Shown here: piece by piece, positions 5,510-8,376 of the stretch
How positions within the stretch are numbered: position 1 is the first letter of the stretch
How the letters are laid out: every line of letters begins with the position of its first letter
Origin: Ventricola sp036297385
GTDB taxonomy: Bacteria; Bacillota; Clostridia; Christensenellales; Aristaeellaceae
Length of the DNA: 8,376 nucleotides
Direction of reading: 5' to 3'
Assembly (NCBI GenBank): GCA_036297385.1
Contig: JAXJLD010000149.1
Span: 1 to 8,376 of the forward strand
Notes under the pieces: generated by a model
What the model was told of the DNA's origin: nothing
What the model saw: the letters and a program-made list of their open reading frames with translations, nothing else
Database searches by the model: none
Translations under genes and position numbers: made by a program

Positions 5510-7122
5510 AGATTGCGTCAGGAAAGAAGTGGATCACGGCGTTCGCCGCTGTGCTCATGGTGTGTGTATGCGCCCTCGCTTCGGCGCAAAGCTATACTCT
5601 CGGCGATGAAGCCGATGAAATCGCAACCATCCAAACCGCGCTCAAACAACTCCTGCTGTATACCGGTGATATCACCGGTCACTACGGCGCGAAAACGCAG
5701 AACGCTGTCAAGGAATTCCAGAAGCGTCACGGCCTCAAGGCCGACGGCATCGCCGGCGAGGAAACCATTCAGGCGCTGTATGAAATTGCAGACATCGCCT
5801 ATTCTGATTCCGGAAGTTCTTCCGTCTCCTCCGGCAGCAGTGCGCTTCGCCCGGGCAGCCGCAGCGAAGCCGTGCGCAAGCTGCAGGAGGACTTGCAGAC
5901 GCTGGGCTATTACTCCGGCAACATCACCGGCCATTACGGCTCGCTCACCGAAGCAGCCGTCATGAAGTTCCAGCGTGCGCATGATCTCTCTGCCGATGGC
6001 GTGGCTGGCGGCAAGACGCTGGCAAAGATCACCGCCTCGCTGGGCGGCAAGCCGGAGTCTGGCAACTCCTCTTCTTCCTCTTCTTCCTCCGGCTCCGCGC
6101 TGCGCTACGGCGACCGTTCCGAGGCCGTGCGCAAATTGCAGGAGGATCTCAAGTCTCTGGACTACTACTCCGGCTCAGTCACCGGTAAGTTCGGCAAGCT
6201 GACCAAGGAAGCCGTCATGAAGTTCCAGCGTGCGCATGACCTCTCCGCTGACGGCGTGGCCGGCACCAAGACGCTGGCAAAGATCGCCACCGCGATGGCG
6301 GGCGATTCCGGCTCCTCGTCCGGTTCTTCCTCCGGCTCTTCTTCCGGTTCTTCTTCTGGCTCTTCTTCGTCCGGTTCCTCGTCCTCTTCTTCTATGAAGC
6401 TGGATACCTCTGTTACGCTGATGAACGGCACCCGCAGTGATGAGGTGCTCAAGCTCCAGAAGATGCTCACGCAGATGGGCTACTACTCCGGCAACCAGAC
6501 CGGCAAGTTCGGCGATAAGACCGAGCAGGCCGTCATCACCTTCCAGAAGGCCGTGGGCCTGACCGCTGACGGCATCGCCGGCAAGCGGACGCTGGAAGCC
6601 ATCAACGCCAAGTACAAGACCGGCTCCACCGGCGGTTCTTCCTCCGGCGGCTCGAGCAACTCCGGTTCCTCCGGTTCTTCCGGCGGCGTATCGGCCAGCG
6701 ATGTGATCTACCAGAACTTCTACAACTGGCGCACCAAGTACAAGAATGGCGAGCACTGCACCGTCTATGATCCGGCGAGCGGCTATTCCTGGACGCTGCG
6801 CATCATGACCAAGGACGCGCACATGGATGCCGAGCCGCTGACGGCGGAGGATACCGCCATCATGAACAAGGCGTTCGGCGGCAAGACGACGTGGACGCCC
6901 AAGGCTGTATGGGTCACCTTTGCAGACGGCAAGACCTACATCGGCTCCACGCACAATGTTCCGCACACCCCGTATCACCTGACCAACAACAACTTCCCTG
7001 GTCACCTCTGCGTACACTTCCCCATCTCCATGGAGAAGGCTGAGGAGATCGGCCCGTACGCCACGAGCCATCAGGAGACCATCAACGAGGCTTGGAACAA
7101 GATTCTGTCCAAGTTCCGCTGA
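5506..7122 (+). CDS. Secreted protein with four peptidoglycan-binding repeats and a novel Cys/His C-terminal domain
   Basis: This 538-aa protein is predicted to be exported and wall-associated. Residues 1-27 are a classic signal peptide: K2 and K7-K8, a hydrophobic core, then ASA before Q28 as the cleavage site. There is no lipobox. Four PG_binding_1 (PF01471-type) modules follow at about 31-92, 113-178, 198-265 and 304-369. Each carries the pattern LQxxLxxLgYYsG...TGxfGxxTxxAVxxFQ...GLxADGiAGxxTL. Ser/Gly-rich linkers at 100-112, 181-197, 266-296 and 371-396 separate them. The C-terminal domain (about 397-538) has no Pfam name I can give. It contains THNVPHTPYH (482-491), GHLCVHF (499-505) and SHQ (521-523), with C502, H500, H504 and H522 as possible catalytic or metal-binding residues. 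It may be a wall hydrolase or transpeptidase-like enzyme, or simply a binding protein. No SPOR, LysM or NlpC/P60 motif was seen. The gene is probably monocistronic, ending at the terminator at 7134-7162. Confidence 0.85.
   Translation: MKIASGKKWITAFAAVLMVCVCALASAQSYTLGDEADEIATIQTALKQLLLYTGDITGHYGAKTQNAVKEFQKRHGLKADGIAGEETIQALYEIADIAYSDSGSSSVSSGSSALRPGSRSEAVRKLQEDLQTLGYYSGNITGHYGSLTEAAVMKFQRAHDLSADGVAGGKTLAKITASLGGKPESGNSSSSSSSSGSALRYGDRSEAVRKLQEDLKSLDYYSGSVTGKFGKLTKEAVMKFQRAHDLSADGVAGTKTLAKIATAMAGDSGSSSGSSSGSSSGSSSGSSSSGSSSSSSMKLDTSVTLMNGTRSDEVLKLQKMLTQMGYYSGNQTGKFGDKTEQAVITFQKAVGLTADGIAGKRTLEAINAKYKTGSTGGSSSGGSSNSGSSGSSGGVSASDVIYQNFYNWRTKYKNGEHCTVYDPASGYSWTLRIMTKDAHMDAEPLTAEDTAIMNKAFGGKTTWTPKAVWVTFADGKTYIGSTHNVPHTPYHLTNNNFPGHLCVHFPISMEKAEEIGPYATSHQETINEAWNKILSKFR
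5842..6294 (+). repeat. Tandem duplicated peptidoglycan-binding modules 2 and 3
   Basis: Module 2 (5842-6039) and module 3 (6097-6294) start 255 bases apart and are far more alike than either is to modules 1 and 4. A run of 29 bases is identical in both (5956-5984 and 6211-6239). This points to a relatively recent in-gene duplication of module plus linker, or to gene conversion. Confidence 0.8.
6307..6393 (+). repeat. 12-bp-period Ser/Gly linker repeat
   Basis: This encodes residues 268-296, essentially GSSS repeated and then running into serines. It is built from TCC/TCT/TCG serine codons and GGC/GGT glycine codons. The low-complexity pyrimidine-rich tract is a likely flexible wall-spanning linker, and its length could vary between strains. 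Confidence 0.8.
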
Positions 7123-7133
7123 TTCTGCACCAC

Positions 7134-7162
7134 AAGGACGAGCTAAAATGCTCGTCCTTTTT
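7134..7162 (+). terminator. Intrinsic terminator of the peptidoglycan-binding gene
   Basis: AAGGACGAGC (7134-7143) pairs perfectly over 10 bp with GCTCGTCCTT (7150-7159) around the loop TAAAAT. The strand continues into a T-run (T at 7158-7162). It begins 12 bases after the stop codon and insulates the LacI-type gene from upstream transcription. Confidence 0.93.
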
Positions 7163-7185
7163 CTATCACCGTCCCCCTGCTTCGG

Positions 7186-7214
7186 TTTACATCGCCCGTG
7201 CCCCATGCTATAAT
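7186..7214 (+). promoter_or_regulatory. Sigma-A promoter of the LacI-family gene
   Basis: TTTACA (7186-7191, five of six consensus bases), a 17-base spacer and a perfect TATAAT (7209-7214) with an extended TGC just before it. Transcription should start near 7221. A small dyad, CACA-C-TGTG (7223-7231), lies at that start point and could be an operator for self-control; this is weak evidence. Confidence 0.88.
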
Positions 7215-7234
7215 GCGGATATCACACTGTGCGC

Positions 7235-7240
7235 AGGAGG
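7235..7240 (+). promoter_or_regulatory. Ribosome binding site of the LacI-family gene
   Basis: AGGAGG lies 7 bases before the ATG at 7248. The frame is open upstream to 7092, but that part overlaps the previous gene and its terminator, so 7248 is the start. A second in-frame ATG at 7257 would be 16 bases away and is less likely. Confidence 0.9.
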
Positions 7241-7247
7241 GGCAAGC

Positions 7248-8267
7248 ATGGCCACCATGAAGGATATCGCCAACGCCGTCGGCGTGAGCATGACCACCGT
7301 TTCCAACGTCATTCACGGCAATTATGACCGTGTCTCCCCCAAGACTGTCGCACGCATTCAGCAGGCTATCGAGGCCATGCACTATGTGCCCAATATGTCT
7401 GCCCGCGCACTGGTCAGCCATTCCCCGCGCATCATCGCTTATGTGGACTGGCACAGCCCACAGGAGAATTACTCCAACAACGGCTTTTCCGGCACGATGC
7501 TCTGCCGGATTGAAAACGTCGTCACCACGCACGGCTATTATCTGATGGTGCGCCGCGACACGGATGAGCAGGCCCTGCGCCTGATGATTACGACCTGGAA
7601 CCCGGACGGCGTGATCTTCAAGGACTGCGTACCGCCGAGCCTCATCGCCTTTGTGCGCAGCCTCGATAAGCCCTGTGTGGCAATCAACACCTATTTGCCC
7701 GATCCCGATCTCGTTCAGGTTCATGCGGCAGACTACGACGGCGGGCGCATCGCTACGGAGCATCTGCTGGCGCTTGGACACCGGGACATCGTGTTCATCG
7801 GCGCGATCAATCGCGGCTTTCAGAACATCGACCTGCGCTATCAGGCGCACTGCGATGCGCTGCGCGCCGCCGGCATTGCGCCCGATCCCGCCAACCTGAT
7901 CGACTCCCTGCACCCCTTCCGCGCAGACAGCGCCATCGACATGGGCCGTCAGCTTGCCCGGCGCGGCGGCTTCACCGCCATCTGCGTCAGCGGCGACCAA
8001 TACGCCGTCGCGGTGATGACCGGACTGCGCGAGAGCGGCGTGCGTATCCCGCAGGATGTGTCCATCATTGGCTTTGATGACACGGACATCGCGCGTATGT
8101 GCGTGCCGCCGCTGACCACCATCCGTCAGGACGGCGTGAGCAAGGGCGAACGCGCTGCCGAAGCGCTCTTTGCGCTCATGGACGGGCAGTCGCCCGATCC
8201 GCAGGACTTCACCCTGCCGGTTCGCCTCGTCGTGCGCGAATCGACGGGAACCGTGCCGGGCAGATGA
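7248..8267 (+). CDS. LacI/GalR-family transcriptional repressor
   Basis: This 339-aa cytoplasmic DNA-binding regulator has the usual length for the family. The helix-turn-helix is at residues 5-24 (KDIANAVGVSMTTVSNVIHG). The hinge helix is at 46-55 (YVPNMSARAL), with the minor-groove leucine at 55. The periplasmic-binding-protein-like sensor domain follows from about 61. Typical signatures are DYDGGRIATEHLLALGHRDI (162-181), R197 in a position often used for sugar contact, D250 in CVSGDQ, GFDD (275-278), PLTTIRQD (288-295) and the closing VRES (329-332). The segment after the hinge, AYVDWHSPQENYSNN, is unlike the common GLIVPDISNPFF, so the ligand is not predictable. The gene has its own promoter after a terminator. 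It probably represses a carbohydrate operon to the right of the window, and may repress itself. Confidence 0.93.
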   Translation: MATMKDIANAVGVSMTTVSNVIHGNYDRVSPKTVARIQQAIEAMHYVPNMSARALVSHSPRIIAYVDWHSPQENYSNNGFSGTMLCRIENVVTTHGYYLMVRRDTDEQALRLMITTWNPDGVIFKDCVPPSLIAFVRSLDKPCVAINTYLPDPDLVQVHAADYDGGRIATEHLLALGHRDIVFIGAINRGFQNIDLRYQAHCDALRAAGIAPDPANLIDSLHPFRADSAIDMGRQLARRGGFTAICVSGDQYAVAVMTGLRESGVRIPQDVSIIGFDDTDIARMCVPPLTTIRQDGVSKGERAAEALFALMDGQSPDPQDFTLPVRLVVRESTGTVPGR

Positions 8268-8376
8268 CGGTGCAAAGCGCCCCTTGCGATTTCCGACCCT
8301 CCGCACGCCTGTTTCCGCATAAAAGCGCCATGCGCTCCCCCCCGTCAGGTAACGCTTCGCTCCCTGACGGCTTTGC
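8268..8376. other. Non-coding region after the LacI-family gene with two hairpins
   Basis: No supported gene is present. AGCGC-CAT-GCGCT (8324-8336) is a small perfect hairpin. On the minus strand it is followed by TTTTAT, so it could be a weak terminator for a gene entering from the right. CCGTCAGG-N13-CCTGACGG (8342-8349 with 8363-8370) is a perfect 8-bp stem at the window edge, not followed by a T-run. There is no clear intrinsic terminator directly after the stop codon. Confidence 0.5.

Noticed and set aside
5506..5589. Lipoprotein signal for the peptidoglycan-binding protein (cysteines at residues 20 and 22)
   Set aside because: The residues before C20 and C22 do not form a lipobox, whereas ASA followed by Q28 is a clean signal peptidase I site.
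5842..6393. CRISPR-like array or VNTR of non-coding type
   Set aside because: The repeats are protein modules and linkers in one intact reading frame, with 255-bp and 12-bp periods and no spacers.
6175..7206. 343-codon minus-strand frame opposite the peptidoglycan-binding gene
   Set aside because: Its Gly/Arg repeats mirror the Ser/Gly linker and PG-binding repeats of the real gene on the plus strand.
7143..8306. 387-codon minus-strand frame opposite the LacI-family gene
   Set aside because: The plus strand carries an unmistakable LacI-family protein with promoter and ribosome binding site; the minus frame has neither.

Overview
The window looks like chromosome from a GC-rich, low-G+C-type Gram-positive (Firmicutes) lineage, most likely a gut-type Clostridia such as a Christensenellales or Oscillospirales member. 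This is inference. It rests on strong AGGAGG-type ribosome binding sites, sigma-A promoters with TATAAT boxes (two of them extended TGnTATAAT), a secreted multi-copy PG_binding_1 protein with Ser/Gly linkers, and a SWIM-SNF2 helicase of the layout common in Firmicutes. Coding GC is high, while the intergenic promoter regions are clearly AT-richer.

Layout. (1) 1-209 is an upstream leader without a convincing gene. (2) 210-1997 (+) encodes a 595-aa protein related to the YyaL / DUF255 thioredoxin-plus-(alpha/alpha)6-barrel family, with the thioredoxin CxxC lost. (3) 1998-2166 is a convergent intergenic region with several hairpins and a segment I believe is a dispersed repeat. (4) 2167-5301 (-) encodes a 1044-aa SWIM-zinc-finger SNF2 helicase. 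(5) 5302-5505 is a compact divergent promoter region, with a perfect 6+6 bp dyad lying between the two opposing -35 boxes. (6) 5506-7122 (+) encodes a secreted 538-aa protein with four peptidoglycan-binding repeats and an uncharacterised Cys/His-rich C-terminal domain, and it ends in a textbook intrinsic terminator. (7) 7248-8267 (+) encodes a LacI/GalR-family repressor with its own strong promoter. (8) 8268-8376 is non-coding with two hairpins.

The four genes do not form one operon. Genes 1 and 2 converge. Genes 2 and 3 diverge and may share control through the central dyad. Genes 3 and 4 are co-directional but separated by a terminator and a new promoter. The LacI regulator probably controls sugar genes beyond the right edge. 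I see no defence island, mobile element, CRISPR array, tRNA or rRNA. The most interesting leads are the degenerate YyaL-like protein, the unnamed C-terminal domain of the wall-binding protein, the dyad in the divergent promoter, and the three-codon leader ORF that overlaps the start of the wall-protein gene.
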